The notes: generated from the letters alone by a model not told the origin. 64,000 bases of DNA from Salinimicrobium sediminilitoris (GCF_020866905.1 NZ_JAIVCC010000005.1:608088-672087), one strand, 5' to 3'. Numbered from the stretch's first letter, positions 45,320-54,355 are shown. Program-made: numbers and translations.

Positions 45320-46972
45320 TTAGTCCTGCTTCAAAAAATCAAGGGCTTTATTTAAAATTTCATCCTCTCCCTTCTTGATGCTCAAAATGTTTCGCTCTAC
45401 TTTAATATCCGGAGATATGCCAACCCTTTGGGTTTCTCTACCATCTGGATAAAAAACCCCTATACCAGACATTCCCGTAGTATAACCTCCAACAAAGGAG
45501 ATATCACTAAAATTACCATTAGCTCCTGCTGTAGGTCTTCCAATAGTAGTGACATTTGGTGCGTTTTGCAGTGCCATAATGGTATATTCTCCCTGGCTTT
45601 GGGTATATTCATCCATTAGGAGAACTACTTTCCCCTCGTACACATCGGGATTATCGTGGGGAATAACTAAGGTTTCTGTAAACCTGAATTTACCAGGGTA
45701 ATCTACCACTGGAACAAGGGATTTGGCAATTCCGTAATCTTCTTTTTGGAGGTAATTTGCAAGTGCATACCATGTTCCTCTGGGATACGCTCTTGCATCG
45801 ATAATAATTCCCCTTGCATCTTTAAATTCTTCATACATTCTAGGCACATCCTCTCTTTCGAGTAGCCCCAGATCTACATAACCAATATTACTGTCCAGAA
45901 ACTTCCAGGGTTGATTAGAAATATCTGGCCTAAATTCCCTTCTGTAATAACGTGTTATCTTTTTCTTAAGCTCTTCACCGTTTCTTGAGATAAGTACTTC
46001 TACGGAATCTGTGTTGCCATTAAGTAGAGGAATATGGATATCTCTATGTTTTGATCTATAGTTTGATCCTGTTAAAAATCTTTTCTCCTTTTCAAGGATG
46101 TCAGAGACCGGCACACCATTTACTGCTAAAACTATGTCACCTAATTTCCAGTCGTCTTTCTCAGCATAGATCTTGTCCATAAAATGAGTTACTACAGGTT
46201 GTTTGTCTATCATATTTAGCTCAACGGGAGCCCAGTAAAATCCAAGACGCTTATTTAGCTCGGGGGTGATCAAATAAGCGTGTGCATCATCAAGCTTAGC
46301 GACTGTCGCCAACATTGCCAGTTGATAATCCATTTCAGAAGCAGGAGTTAAAAAGAGCGGTAACATTTCTTTGAGTACCTGATCCCAATTTTCATCCATT
46401 TGATATTTGTAAGGAAAAAAATACTCCACCTGGTTCCAATACCTGAATAAGGCCAGAAGTCTTAGGTTCTTCTGGTCCCAGCTAAAAGATTTGTATTCTT
46501 TTTCATTAGTGAAGATGGCATTGCCTACCTGTTCGGCAGGCTGGACATAATAGTGGTTTCCCTTATAGCGGTTTTGCTCAATGGATCTAAGCTTCTTTTC
46601 AAGCTTTTTGCTGAACATCCCGGATTCAATCCAGGAAAGATCAAAATTCTTATTGAATAAATTCTCTGAAGACTCTTCAGGGGGAAAATCCAGCTCGGGA
46701 ACTTCACCCAGTTCTTCAATCCACTTTAAAAAGAATACCGAAAGTTCTTTTTTATTTTCAATTGTTTCAATCCCTGCTAATTTTTCGAGTAATTGTTTAT
46801 CCCAGTCAAAAGATCCATTTGCTACTTCGGGATGATAATATTTAAGAAAGCCCCAAATTTTAGCTGTAGCGGCTAATTTATCTGTTTCGGGAAGATCTTG
46901 TTCTTTGCAGGTAGCTCCTAAGGGGAATACTAACAGAAAAAGAAAAAAGGCAATTCCAATATGTCTTTTCAT
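45320..46972 (-). CDS. S41 family peptidase (C-terminal processing protease-like)
   Basis: 550 residues. Signal peptide 1-22 (cleavage near LGATCK). An N-terminal helical domain (about 30-215) is followed by a PDZ-like segment (about 265-335, WKLGDIVLAVNGVPVSDI) and the S41 domain with Ser459 in YTQSQGEY and the following GRPTAGANGNF motif. It probably cleaves peptides in the periplasm or at the cell surface. Upstream lies copy B of the 80-bp intergenic element. A solo gene. Confidence 0.9.
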   Translation of the reverse strand: MKRHIGIAFFLFLLVFPLGATCKEQDLPETDKLAATAKIWGFLKYYHPEVANGSFDWDKQLLEKLAGIETIENKKELSVFFLKWIEELGEVPELDFPPEESSENLFNKNFDLSWIESGMFSKKLEKKLRSIEQNRYKGNHYYVQPAEQVGNAIFTNEKEYKSFSWDQKNLRLLALFRYWNQVEYFFPYKYQMDENWDQVLKEMLPLFLTPASEMDYQLAMLATVAKLDDAHAYLITPELNKRLGFYWAPVELNMIDKQPVVTHFMDKIYAEKDDWKLGDIVLAVNGVPVSDILEKEKRFLTGSNYRSKHRDIHIPLLNGNTDSVEVLISRNGEELKKKITRYYRREFRPDISNQPWKFLDSNIGYVDLGLLEREDVPRMYEEFKDARGIIIDARAYPRGTWYALANYLQKEDYGIAKSLVPVVDYPGKFRFTETLVIPHDNPDVYEGKVVLLMDEYTQSQGEYTIMALQNAPNVTTIGRPTAGANGNFSDISFVGGYTTGMSGIGVFYPDGRETQRVGISPDIKVERNILSIKKGEDEILNKALDFLKQD

Positions 46973-47109
46973 AATAAAAATTGTTCTATTAATTTATTTG
47001 GAGAATAATTCAATGGCTCTGGTGGTTTAGAAAAAAAAAGATTGTATGGAATATTTTGAAAGGAGATTGCAATCTCGATTCAGGTTTAAATAGTTGATAC
47101 ATCGCCGCT

Positions 47110-47189
47110 TAATGAAAGTGGTGTGTAGGGAAGATTTCACTTTCTGGTAAAACGGATCTTTATTAGGGAAATAAATGTAGGAAATTATC
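47110..47189. repeat. 80-bp intergenic element, copy B
   Basis: Second copy of the element at 42084-42163, with arms GAAAGTG and CACTTTC again present. On the minus strand its far end reads CCTACATTTATTTCC, near a TANNTTTG-type -7 box. It lies 138 bp upstream of the S41 peptidase ATG. Confidence 0.6.
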
Positions 47190-47194
47190 TCTCA

Positions 47195-47220
47195 AAAAGG
47201 CCATTTTTGACAGGCCTTTT
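47195..47220 (-). terminator. terminator of the DUF2723-deacetylase pair
   Basis: Stem AAAAGGCC (47195-47202) / GGCCTTTT (47213-47220) with a 10-nt loop and a T run on the minus strand, directly behind the deacetylase stop. Confidence 0.75.
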
Positions 47221-47223
47221 GCT

Positions 47224-47865
47224 TTAAATCAATGCTTTAAAATTGTAACCTGCATTTTTATAGTGCTCCAGCACCTGGGGTAGTACCTGCTTTAAGTTTT
47301 TTTCGGCTTTATGGCTGTCGTGAAAAACAATGATGCTGCCGGGACCTGCATTCTTCAGTACATTTTCAAGGCACTTTTCAGGAGAAATGCGCAGGTCATA
47401 ATCCATGCTCACTATACTCCACATTACGATCCTGAAACCCAGTTTCTGAAGTCTTTTTGCCTGTACATTTCTTATCTTTCCGTAAGGGGGGCGAAAAAGG
47501 GGATCTTGAATGTCTTTTCCCTGCGGAAGATTTTGATCAATAACCTCCCGGGCTTTTATGGTATTCTGAATGTATTCTTCTACCGGAGTTTTCCAGCCAT
47601 TAAGGTGGTTGTAGGTGTGATTGCCTACCACGTGACCTGCATCGATAACCTGCCGGAAGACTTCCGGATGTTTTTCTACATTTTCACCAATACAAAAAAA
47701 GCTGGCTTTGGCATCGTAAGCTTTTAACTGTTCCAGGACCCAAGGAGTCACGCCCGGAACAGGACCATCGTCAAAGGTGAGGTAGAGGGCCTTTTCGTCC
47801 TCAGGACCCTCCCATATCCTCTGTGGATAGATCCATTTTATGATCCTGGGTATGCGCTCTCTCAT
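47224..47865 (-). CDS. polysaccharide deacetylase (NodB/CE4)
   Basis: 213 residues of the CE4 family. Motif 1 is TFDDGP (30-35), with catalytic base and metal Asp; motif 2 is GNHTYNH (His83, His87 metal ligands); motif 3 is RPPYGK (125-130); and the late FHDSHK supplies the catalytic His. It removes N- or O-acetyl groups from polysaccharide. No signal peptide is evident, so a cytoplasmic or lipid-linked substrate is possible. It lies 20 bp behind the DUF2723 gene, in one operon. Confidence 0.92.
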   Translation of the reverse strand: MRERIPRIIKWIYPQRIWEGPEDEKALYLTFDDGPVPGVTPWVLEQLKAYDAKASFFCIGENVEKHPEVFRQVIDAGHVVGNHTYNHLNGWKTPVEEYIQNTIKAREVIDQNLPQGKDIQDPLFRPPYGKIRNVQAKRLQKLGFRIVMWSIVSMDYDLRISPEKCLENVLKNAGPGSIIVFHDSHKAEKNLKQVLPQVLEHYKNAGYNFKALI

Positions 47866-47885
47866 GTCTCCTTGTGCCCCTCTTT

Positions 47886-50800
47886 TTACAGCGAATCCCT
47901 TATTTCGGTAGGGAGCAGGTCTGCTCCATCAGTCGGTACTTCTTCGGGCGCCACTTCAGGGCTTCCGTAGAAATGCTGGAAAAGCATAAGGTACTGGTTG
48001 AACTTATCTGCCTCTTCTCTTGCGAGTTCTTCGGAGTCATTTATGATCAACAGGTCTACCAGGCTCCTGTAGCGTTCAATGTCGGTCACTATTTCATTTC
48101 CGCGGGAAAATTGTCTGTCCAGCTCAAGGGAACTGTAATAGGTAAGGTTCTCCTGATATTTTTGCGCCACATCCTGCCACAGTTCACGGGCTTTTTCCTT
48201 TTCTCCCACCTCATAATATCCCTGGATAAATGGTTCCAGTAAAGTGTAGTATTCAAAATAGTCTACAGGCATTTTTTCCATTGCGAGGTCCATAACATCT
48301 TCTGCCCGCTGCATTTTGCCCTCGTTGATAAGGGTTTCGGCAAGACGAGCCAGGTTGCTTCGATAGGTAATGGCATTCTTACGCGTTTCCGGATCATAAT
48401 ACAGGTCGGGATCTCCCGAAGTGCCCCAGTACCAGTTCATCACAATGTCATACATTTTATCTGAATCAATACGGCCCATATCAAACGGGTTACGTGGATT
48501 CACCGGCGTCTCTATCGGCACCAGTTTGTAAGCGACCCCGTCCAACTGCAGGTAATCTTTCATCCACAGGTAGTCGTCGTCTCCAAAACTTCCGCCGGTA
48601 AAGTAAATAGGTCTCTCCCAGTCATTTCCAGCAATGATATCCAGCATTAACAGCCTGTTCTTGTATAGAATGTCTCCGGAAAGTTCAATTATAATCTCGT
48701 CAACAATTTCATCGGCATTCTGAGGTTTTACGATGCCATTTTCCAGCACATTTTCCTTGTTAACGGGAATCCTTATGTGCTTGGTAGGGAAGGTACTTAC
48801 ACTTTGGCCACTCATCAAATCGGCTTTAGTACGGGGATCGTCGCTGGCGATCCAGTTCATCCAGGTCTCTATGTTCATAGTGTCCTGCGTGATGGGCTGG
48901 AACCAAACAGCATCTCTTGTTCCATACCTGTACTGCTCATGTTGTAGCTGTCCCGGGATAGGATCACTTTCCCAGGCTTTGCGCTTCATCTGGTCAATAT
49001 ACCAGTCGGTCGCAAAGAGGCTGGTGTTTACAATACGCACATCTGTACGGTAGCCTTCCACTTGCTGCGCATACCATAAAGCAAAGGTGTCATTATCCCC
49101 AATGGTAAAGAGAATTGCGTTTTCATCGAGACTATCCAGGTACATTTTTGCCATTGCCAGGGCAGAGTAGCGGTTCGATCTGTCGTGATCATCATAATTC
49201 TCACTGGCCAGAATTCCGGGTACAGCCAGTAAAGAAACAACCACCACAAGGGCAACAGTGATCTTTGGCTTCAGGTAATCTTTCAGAAGATCGAAGAGAG
49301 CATAAACCCCAAATCCTATCCAGATGGCAAATACATAGAAGGAACCAACCAAAGCATAATCTCTTTCCCGTGGTTCAAAAGGCCGTTCATTGAGGTAGAT
49401 CTTAAGGGCAATTCCTGTAAAGAGAAAGAATACCAGTAGTACCCAAAAGTTTTTCTTGTCCCTGCTGTATTGGAACACCAGTCCAATTATCCCTAAGAGA
49501 AGCGGAAGAAAATAATAGGTATTCCTGGCCGGATTGTTTTTTGCATCGGGGGGCAGCTGATCCTGGTTCCCAAGACGGGCCTCGTCAATGAAGTCAATCC
49601 CGCTAAGCCAGTTTCCATTCTGGTCTGTATATTTTCCCTGCACGTCGTTTTGGCGACCTGCGAAATTCCACATGAAATAACGCCAATACATATAACCCAT
49701 CTGGTACTCGAACAGGTAATTCATATTCGAGCTAAAAGACGGTTTATCAACATCAAGGTATTCCCTAAAGCGGCTTAAAAAGCTATGGTACTGTTCATAA
49801 TCAACATTCCCCTGATTGAAATTTTGCTTGAATTCATTCACAGCGGCAATAAGCTGGTCCTCTTGTTGATATTCGGGTTTAATGGTGAAATCAAGTGGCC
49901 CTGTAAACTCCATGTAATTTGAAGCATGCTCTGTGCTCCACATACGCGGCAGGAATGCCTTGTGATCATCATCTGTATTTTGTTTCGCGTTTTTGTAATC
50001 ATTAACAATTACATATTCGCCTGTAGCCTCATCTATCTCATATTTAGGTTTGTCGTCAACATAAGGATTATTTTCATCAAGGCCGCTGTAGATCTCTGTA
50101 AATTGAGGTCCGTAGAACAAATGCGTTTCGGGATATTGTTCCCTGTTGTAATAAGCCAGTAGTTCCCGTGCGTTGTTCGGGTTATTTTCATTGATCACCG
50201 TGTTTGCGTTTGCCCTTATAGGAAGCATCAGCCATGAGGAGAAACCAATGAAGATGAACAGGATGCACAGCAGTAATGTGTTTAGCTGAAAGTATTGTTT
50301 GCGCCGCGTGTATTTGATTCCGAAGTAAAAAGCAGCGATAAGTACAAGGCCCGTAAAAATTGTTCCCGAATTAAACGGAAGCCCCAGAGTGTTCACAAAG
50401 AAAATTTCAGTAGCCGAAAATAATTTTAAAGAACCCGGCAATAGGAACATAAAAACAAACAGAAGTACCGCTACAACAGCCAGGTTTGCAACAATAAAAT
50501 TCTTGACCGTGATCTTTGAAAAGTTTTTGAAGTAGTAAAGAAATCCTATGGCAGGGATGGTTAGCAGCCCCATAAAATGGACTCCAAAAGAAAGCCCAAT
50601 TATAAAACAGATAAGGATCACCCAGCGGTTCCCCCGTGGCTCAAACATATCCCTTTCCCAAAGCAGTCCCAGGTAAAACAGGATAGACATTAGAAAGGTG
50701 GCCATGGCATAAACTTCGGCTTCCCCGGCATTGAACCAAAAACTGTCTGTAAAAGTAAAAGCAAGAGAGCCAACCGCGGCACTACCAAGAACAGCAGCTT

Positions 50801-51152
50801 TTTTTGCACCGGAGATCCCGCTCACAGGTCCGCTTATCTTCAAAACCAGTAAGACAATAGACCAGAACATGAACAGAATGGTAAAGGCGCTGGCAAAGAC
50901 CGACATGAGATTCACCATATAAGCCACTTGTGAAGGTTCACTGGCAAAAATGGAGAAAAAGGCTCCCATCATTTGGTAGAGCGGCGCACCGGGAGGGTGT
51001 CCAACTTCAAGATTTGAAGAAGTGGCAATGTATTCTCCTGCATCCCAAAAACTAAGCGTGGGTTCTACAGTAAGCCAAAAGGTTGCGAGTGCTATAAGGA
51101 AAACCAACCAGCCCAGAATTTTATTCCACCTGGTAAAGTTAAAATCTGTCAT
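47886..51152 (-). CDS. DUF2723 family membrane protein, putative glycosyltransferase
   Basis: 1088 residues. The N-terminus TLSFWDAGEYIATSSNLEVGHPPGAPLYQ is the DUF2723 hallmark, with the D-x-E-like motif of GT-C enzymes in the first loop. About a dozen hydrophobic helices occupy residues 10-330 and 545-665. The large C-terminal part (about 670-1088) is soluble, with helical repeats near the end (INEGKMQRAEDVMDLAMEKM). Such proteins are proposed to transfer sugars from lipid carriers, possibly in protein O-glycosylation. Operon partner of the deacetylase. Confidence 0.88.
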   Translation of the reverse strand: MTDFNFTRWNKILGWLVFLIALATFWLTVEPTLSFWDAGEYIATSSNLEVGHPPGAPLYQMMGAFFSIFASEPSQVAYMVNLMSVFASAFTILFMFWSIVLLVLKISGPVSGISGAKKAAVLGSAAVGSLAFTFTDSFWFNAGEAEVYAMATFLMSILFYLGLLWERDMFEPRGNRWVILICFIIGLSFGVHFMGLLTIPAIGFLYYFKNFSKITVKNFIVANLAVVAVLLFVFMFLLPGSLKLFSATEIFFVNTLGLPFNSGTIFTGLVLIAAFYFGIKYTRRKQYFQLNTLLLCILFIFIGFSSWLMLPIRANANTVINENNPNNARELLAYYNREQYPETHLFYGPQFTEIYSGLDENNPYVDDKPKYEIDEATGEYVIVNDYKNAKQNTDDDHKAFLPRMWSTEHASNYMEFTGPLDFTIKPEYQQEDQLIAAVNEFKQNFNQGNVDYEQYHSFLSRFREYLDVDKPSFSSNMNYLFEYQMGYMYWRYFMWNFAGRQNDVQGKYTDQNGNWLSGIDFIDEARLGNQDQLPPDAKNNPARNTYYFLPLLLGIIGLVFQYSRDKKNFWVLLVFFLFTGIALKIYLNERPFEPRERDYALVGSFYVFAIWIGFGVYALFDLLKDYLKPKITVALVVVVSLLAVPGILASENYDDHDRSNRYSALAMAKMYLDSLDENAILFTIGDNDTFALWYAQQVEGYRTDVRIVNTSLFATDWYIDQMKRKAWESDPIPGQLQHEQYRYGTRDAVWFQPITQDTMNIETWMNWIASDDPRTKADLMSGQSVSTFPTKHIRIPVNKENVLENGIVKPQNADEIVDEIIIELSGDILYKNRLLMLDIIAGNDWERPIYFTGGSFGDDDYLWMKDYLQLDGVAYKLVPIETPVNPRNPFDMGRIDSDKMYDIVMNWYWGTSGDPDLYYDPETRKNAITYRSNLARLAETLINEGKMQRAEDVMDLAMEKMPVDYFEYYTLLEPFIQGYYEVGEKEKARELWQDVAQKYQENLTYYSSLELDRQFSRGNEIVTDIERYRSLVDLLIINDSEELAREEADKFNQYLMLFQHFYGSPEVAPEEVPTDGADLLPTEIRDSL

Positions 51153-51356
51153 ATTTGTGAGTTTGAGAACAGTGGCGAATTTAAGAATAATTAAAATACT
51201 GTAGGAAGAACGAATTTCAAAAGAAGATATTTTGGATTGGGGCGGCTAACTATTGAATTTTAATCTATTGACAGGTATGTAAACAACAGGTTTTAAAAAT
51301 GTTATTTCCACGGAACAATAAAATTTAGCCTTCGGGAAAAGAATTTGAAAAAAATG

Positions 51357-51387
51357 TTTGTACAAGCCAAAGTTTGTTTTAAATTTG
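51357..51387 (+). promoter_or_regulatory. promoter of tRNA-Gln
   Basis: -33 TTTG (51357-51360), 19 bp, -7 TAAATTTG (51380-51387): a full match to the Bacteroidota consensus, 17 bp before the tRNA 5' end. The rest of the gap 51153-51356 is AT-rich without a recognisable gene. Confidence 0.8.
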
Positions 51388-51404
51388 CATCCGCATTACA
51401 GCAA

Positions 51405-51477
51405 TGGCCTATGGTGTAACTGGCAACACGTCTGGTTTTGGTCCAGAAGAGTCTAGGTTCGAGCCCTAGTAGGCCAA
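51405..51477 (+). tRNA. tRNA-Gln (anticodon TTG)
   Basis: 73 nt with acceptor stem TGGCCTA/TAGGCCA, anticodon stem TCTGG/CCAGA with loop TTTTGGT (anticodon TTG, reads CAA), and T arm CTAGG-TTCGAGC-CCTAG. No CCA is encoded. A strong promoter lies upstream and a terminator hairpin directly downstream. Its 3' end (17 bp) is repeated at 51583-51599. Confidence 0.95.
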
Positions 51478-51490
51478 CAAAGTTAATGTG

Positions 51491-51521
51491 AAACCGAATT
51501 GTGAAAACAGTTCGGTTTTTT
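51491..51521 (+). terminator. terminator of tRNA-Gln
   Basis: Arms AACCGAA and TTCGGTT with a 14-nt loop, followed by TTTT, 14 bp after the tRNA end. Confidence 0.7.
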
Positions 51522-51582
51522 GTTTTTAGCTGAAATGGGCGAGAAGCCTGTCCCGAGCGGGGCCGCAGGCTGAGTCGAGGGA

Positions 51583-51599
51583 AGCCCTAGTAGGCCAAC
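51583..51599 (+). repeat. duplicate of the tRNA-Gln 3' end
   Basis: 17-bp direct repeat AGCCCTAGTAGGCCAAC, identical to 51462-51478 within the tRNA. Between the two copies lies about 100 bp containing the tRNA terminator and a GC-rich imperfect hairpin (GCCTG 51546-51550, CAGGC 51566-51570). It is either an integration-type scar (att core) or the tail of a deleted second tRNA. Confidence 0.6.
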
Positions 51600-51607
51600 T
51601 GAAATGA

Positions 51608-51635
51608 AAAACCCCGAACGAAAATTCGGGGTTTT
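51608..51635 (+). terminator. second terminator after the tRNA region
   Basis: 11-bp stem AAAACCCCGAA / TTCGGGGTTTT with a 6-nt loop, immediately behind the duplicated tRNA end. That suggests a second tRNA unit once ended here. Confidence 0.85.
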
Positions 51636-51648
51636 GTTGTTTATAGGA

Positions 51649-51726
51649 AGCTGTGCGAAGTCCAGATGGCTGTGCGAAGGCTGTTTGAAGCTGTGCGAAG
51701 TCTCCAGACTTCGCACAGCTTCAAAC
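51649..51726. repeat. REP cluster (GCTGTGCGAAGTC family), distal
   Basis: Two single arms (GCTGTGCGAAG at about 51650 and 51669) precede a full palindrome at 51683-51726. There GTTTGAAGCTGTGCGAAGTC pairs perfectly over 20 bp with its complement around the loop TCCA. The same arm and loop flank the RAYT gene at 54.4-55.0 kb. It lies between the tRNA region and the 3' end of the large lipoprotein gene, where it could also act as that gene's terminator. Confidence 0.8.
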
Positions 51727-51735
51727 TATTAAACT

Positions 51736-53802
51736 TTAATCCAGTCTTTCAATAAAAAGATCGCGGCGGGGGGAAGTACTATTTAAATCTTTTTTTACCA
51801 GGCCGGAAGAAATGCTCATGATCCTTCCTAAATGATCCTTGAATACAAAGTGTGGATAACCTTTTGCAGGATATGTGACTAAAGCGCCGGAGTTAAGATT
51901 AAATGTTTGTGCCTTCTTTTCATACAGGGAGTCTTCTGCCAAAAAACCTGAAGGGTCATTATAACTTCCCAGTACTAAACTGCCATCCGGGCTTAGGGAG
52001 GTTGGAAGAACGGGTTCCTCAAACTTTCTAACAAGAGAAAAGTCTTTAGTTGACCATATACTGCGATCCTCAAAATTGACGAGCAGTTGTAGAGATTTTG
52101 AAAATGCCACCTCATTCTGCCACTGTGGTTCTAAAGGTAAATTCACATTGGTTCTTCCGTTCAACCTGCCATCATTTTCCACCATAAACCTGAGACTGTT
52201 TGGTTCATTCATATGACCTACCAGAATTTCCCTGTTCAAAAGCTGCACAATTTCATAATTTCCCAATCCCTGGTGAGCTGTAAAATGAACTTCTTTACTC
52301 ACCACTTTAAAAGTGTTGGCTTCCCGGGTACATATATACAGGTGGTCCCCGTCTGCCATTGCCCAATGTCCATTCCCAAGATATTCCACATCATCCAAAT
52401 AAACTGACTCCTCAAGCACCCTCAAATAATATTTAAACTCCAGGGTTGCTGCCTCATAAACAGCAACATCACTTCCTTGTGGGAAAAAGATCTCTTTTCC
52501 TTCATTGGATATGAAAATTTTCATACCAAAGTTAGGGTGCGAAGCAGGTGTACTGGCAGCTTCGGTCTCCACACTGTGAGATATATAATCGTAACCGAAT
52601 AGTTTTGATTCGCCCGAAGCGGAATTTGTAGTATAAAGATATACTATACTGTTGCCGGGATCTACCGCAAAGCTTGAAATGGAATTTAACGGGAGGATCT
52701 CCGGGCGGGCGGCTTCTACCTTCTGGCTGTTATCGCCAATGATGCTCTGCATAGTTTTATTTCCGAAGATATCATACACATATACCGTGTAAACAGGATC
52801 TACAAAATACGGTAATTCTGTAGTGTAGGTTGTGGTCTCCCGATTCTGAATTGTGGCAATCACTTCTTCCTGGTACCCGGCACCGTACCCGCCTTCGAAA
52901 TTACGAAGTGTGATCGCGTAATGTGAAAAATAATAACCAGCATATTTTCCCCAGTTAAGGGTAACAGCAAGATCCTGGAGCTGTGGCTGCTCCATCTGTA
53001 CAGTTCCCACCTGCAGATAACCGGTATTTACGATTACCGGTTCGCTTTCGGCCAGTAAACCTTCAGAAGTATAAAGCCTGAAGAAATAACAGATCTCCTC
53101 CTGTACCGGGGGATCTTCATCTATAAAGTAAGCCTGTTGCTGTTGATTTATACTTCCAATGTGCCTCGCATTAGATTTATCACAACCGCTGTCAATTCTG
53201 TAGATTTCATAACGATCAAAAAGATTGTATCCAATATAAGGCTGCCAGTCCAGCCTGATCTTGTCATAATGCGGAGTAACAAGTTCATGCCTAAAGGTTT
53301 CAGAATAAATATCCAACTCTGCCGGGGGCTGGTACCTTCTTGCCGTTAAAACAACTATCTCCTGTTTCCCGTCGTCATCTGTGTCTATTTTGCTTTTAAA
53401 TTTCATTTCTTTGTCGTTCAAAGAGGTAATCACCATTTGCAAGGTAGTGCCCTCCAGGTCTATAATTCCGTTATTGAGGCTGAAGGTGGTCATTCCCACT
53501 TCAGGCGGGCAACCATAGCTGTCAGAAAAAGTAAATTCTAAATAGCTTCCATTTGGAGAAAAAACAAAGAAATCACGAGGACATCCTGAGGCATTTCCGG
53601 GAACAGTGCTTTCCCGTCCCTCATATTCTACTTCAAAGACAGACCAGATCCCTTGCAGATCCTGAGCTTTGGCTGAAGTTAGAGCATTTGAATAAAAGCT
53701 GTCTTCTGCGCTGTCGTCATCTTTAGAGCAGCTTAAAAGGCTAAAAAACAGCAAGACTGCGCAGCAGGCAATGGGGTATGAGGGGCGAAAGTAGTTCTTC
53801 AT
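51736..53802 (-). CDS. large lipoprotein with Fn3-like and beta-propeller-like parts
   Basis: 688 residues. Lipoprotein signal with lipobox LLSC near residue 25, followed by SKDDD. Residues about 45-155 form a lipocalin-like domain (LQGIWSVFEVEYEG, two Cys). Residues about 160-360 look like two fibronectin type III-like modules (VTPHYDKIRLDWQPYIGYNLF; VTLNWGKYAGYYFSHYAI). The rest consists of repeated beta blocks (VAVYEAATLEFKYYLRV, EDRSIWSTKDFSLVRKF) typical of a WD40-like propeller. Surface-exposed binding protein by inference; no enzyme motif seen. Confidence 0.78.
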   Translation of the reverse strand: MKNYFRPSYPIACCAVLLFFSLLSCSKDDDSAEDSFYSNALTSAKAQDLQGIWSVFEVEYEGRESTVPGNASGCPRDFFVFSPNGSYLEFTFSDSYGCPPEVGMTTFSLNNGIIDLEGTTLQMVITSLNDKEMKFKSKIDTDDDGKQEIVVLTARRYQPPAELDIYSETFRHELVTPHYDKIRLDWQPYIGYNLFDRYEIYRIDSGCDKSNARHIGSINQQQQAYFIDEDPPVQEEICYFFRLYTSEGLLAESEPVIVNTGYLQVGTVQMEQPQLQDLAVTLNWGKYAGYYFSHYAITLRNFEGGYGAGYQEEVIATIQNRETTTYTTELPYFVDPVYTVYVYDIFGNKTMQSIIGDNSQKVEAARPEILPLNSISSFAVDPGNSIVYLYTTNSASGESKLFGYDYISHSVETEAASTPASHPNFGMKIFISNEGKEIFFPQGSDVAVYEAATLEFKYYLRVLEESVYLDDVEYLGNGHWAMADGDHLYICTREANTFKVVSKEVHFTAHQGLGNYEIVQLLNREILVGHMNEPNSLRFMVENDGRLNGRTNVNLPLEPQWQNEVAFSKSLQLLVNFEDRSIWSTKDFSLVRKFEEPVLPTSLSPDGSLVLGSYNDPSGFLAEDSLYEKKAQTFNLNSGALVTYPAKGYPHFVFKDHLGRIMSISSGLVKKDLNSTSPRRDLFIERLD

Positions 53803-53868
53803 AATGACAGAATCGTGAATTTAAAGGCTTACACCTTGGATTAGTTTTAAATTTTGAAGTATACTGTA

Positions 53869-54048
53869 TTAAATCAATTTTTTTAAGCTGAAATCTGCCT
53901 GAAGTTGTGCCATTTCTTCTTTATCCATCATTCTCATCGAGTGAAGCCAAAGAATGTCTGCGTAGAACTTCTTATACCTGAACTTTTCCATGATGGTGTT
54001 GAATTCAGCTCTGGTCTCCAAACCTTTTTTGTGTCTGATAGCGCTCAT
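53869..54048 (-). CDS. small hypothetical protein (59 residues)
   Basis: From ATG 54048 it reads MSAIRHKKGLETRAEFNTIM and ends DFSLKKLI; helical, charged, no membrane segment. Further in-frame codons continue upstream but without an ATG. It sits between the lipoprotein gene and the REP block, and could be a residue of a larger gene. Coding status uncertain. Confidence 0.35.
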   Translation of the reverse strand: MSAIRHKKGLETRAEFNTIMEKFRYKKFYADILWLHSMRMMDKEEMAQLQADFSLKKLI

Positions 54049-54165
54049 GTTAGCCTGTAAAAATTGCTGAAAAGTAAACAAAAAGTTGATTGCTTCACCT
54101 GATGAATCTCAACCTTTTATAAAAAAAATCAGCCTTTAAAAATGGTAGCAGGTGCAAAGCCGAAG

Positions 54166-54195
54166 GCTGTGCGAAGTCTCCAGACTTCGCACAGC
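54166..54195. repeat. REP palindrome left of the RAYT gene
   Basis: GCTGTGCGAAGTC (54166-54178), loop TCCA, GACTTCGCACAGC (54183-54195): a 13-bp perfect hairpin. It is the same core and loop as the cluster at 51683-51726. Its right arm runs straight into the 12-bp tandem array. Confidence 0.85.
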
Positions 54196-54355
54196 TTCAC
54201 GCACAGCTTCACGCACAGCTTCACGCACAGCTTCACGCACAGCTTCACGCACAGCTTCACGCACAGCTTCACGCACAGCTTCACGCACAGCTTCACGCAC
54301 AGCTTCACGCACAGCTTCACGCACAGCTTCACGCACAGCTTCACGCACAGCTTCA
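54189..54355. repeat. 12-bp tandem array GCACAGCTTCAC, 14 copies
   Basis: Fourteen head-to-tail copies, the last 11 of 12 nt, without visible mismatches. The unit is the outer part of the REP right arm (GCACAGC) plus TTCAC. The array ends 22 bp before the RAYT start codon. The apparent ORFs through it are a by-product of a 12-nt period without stop codons. Confidence 0.92.
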
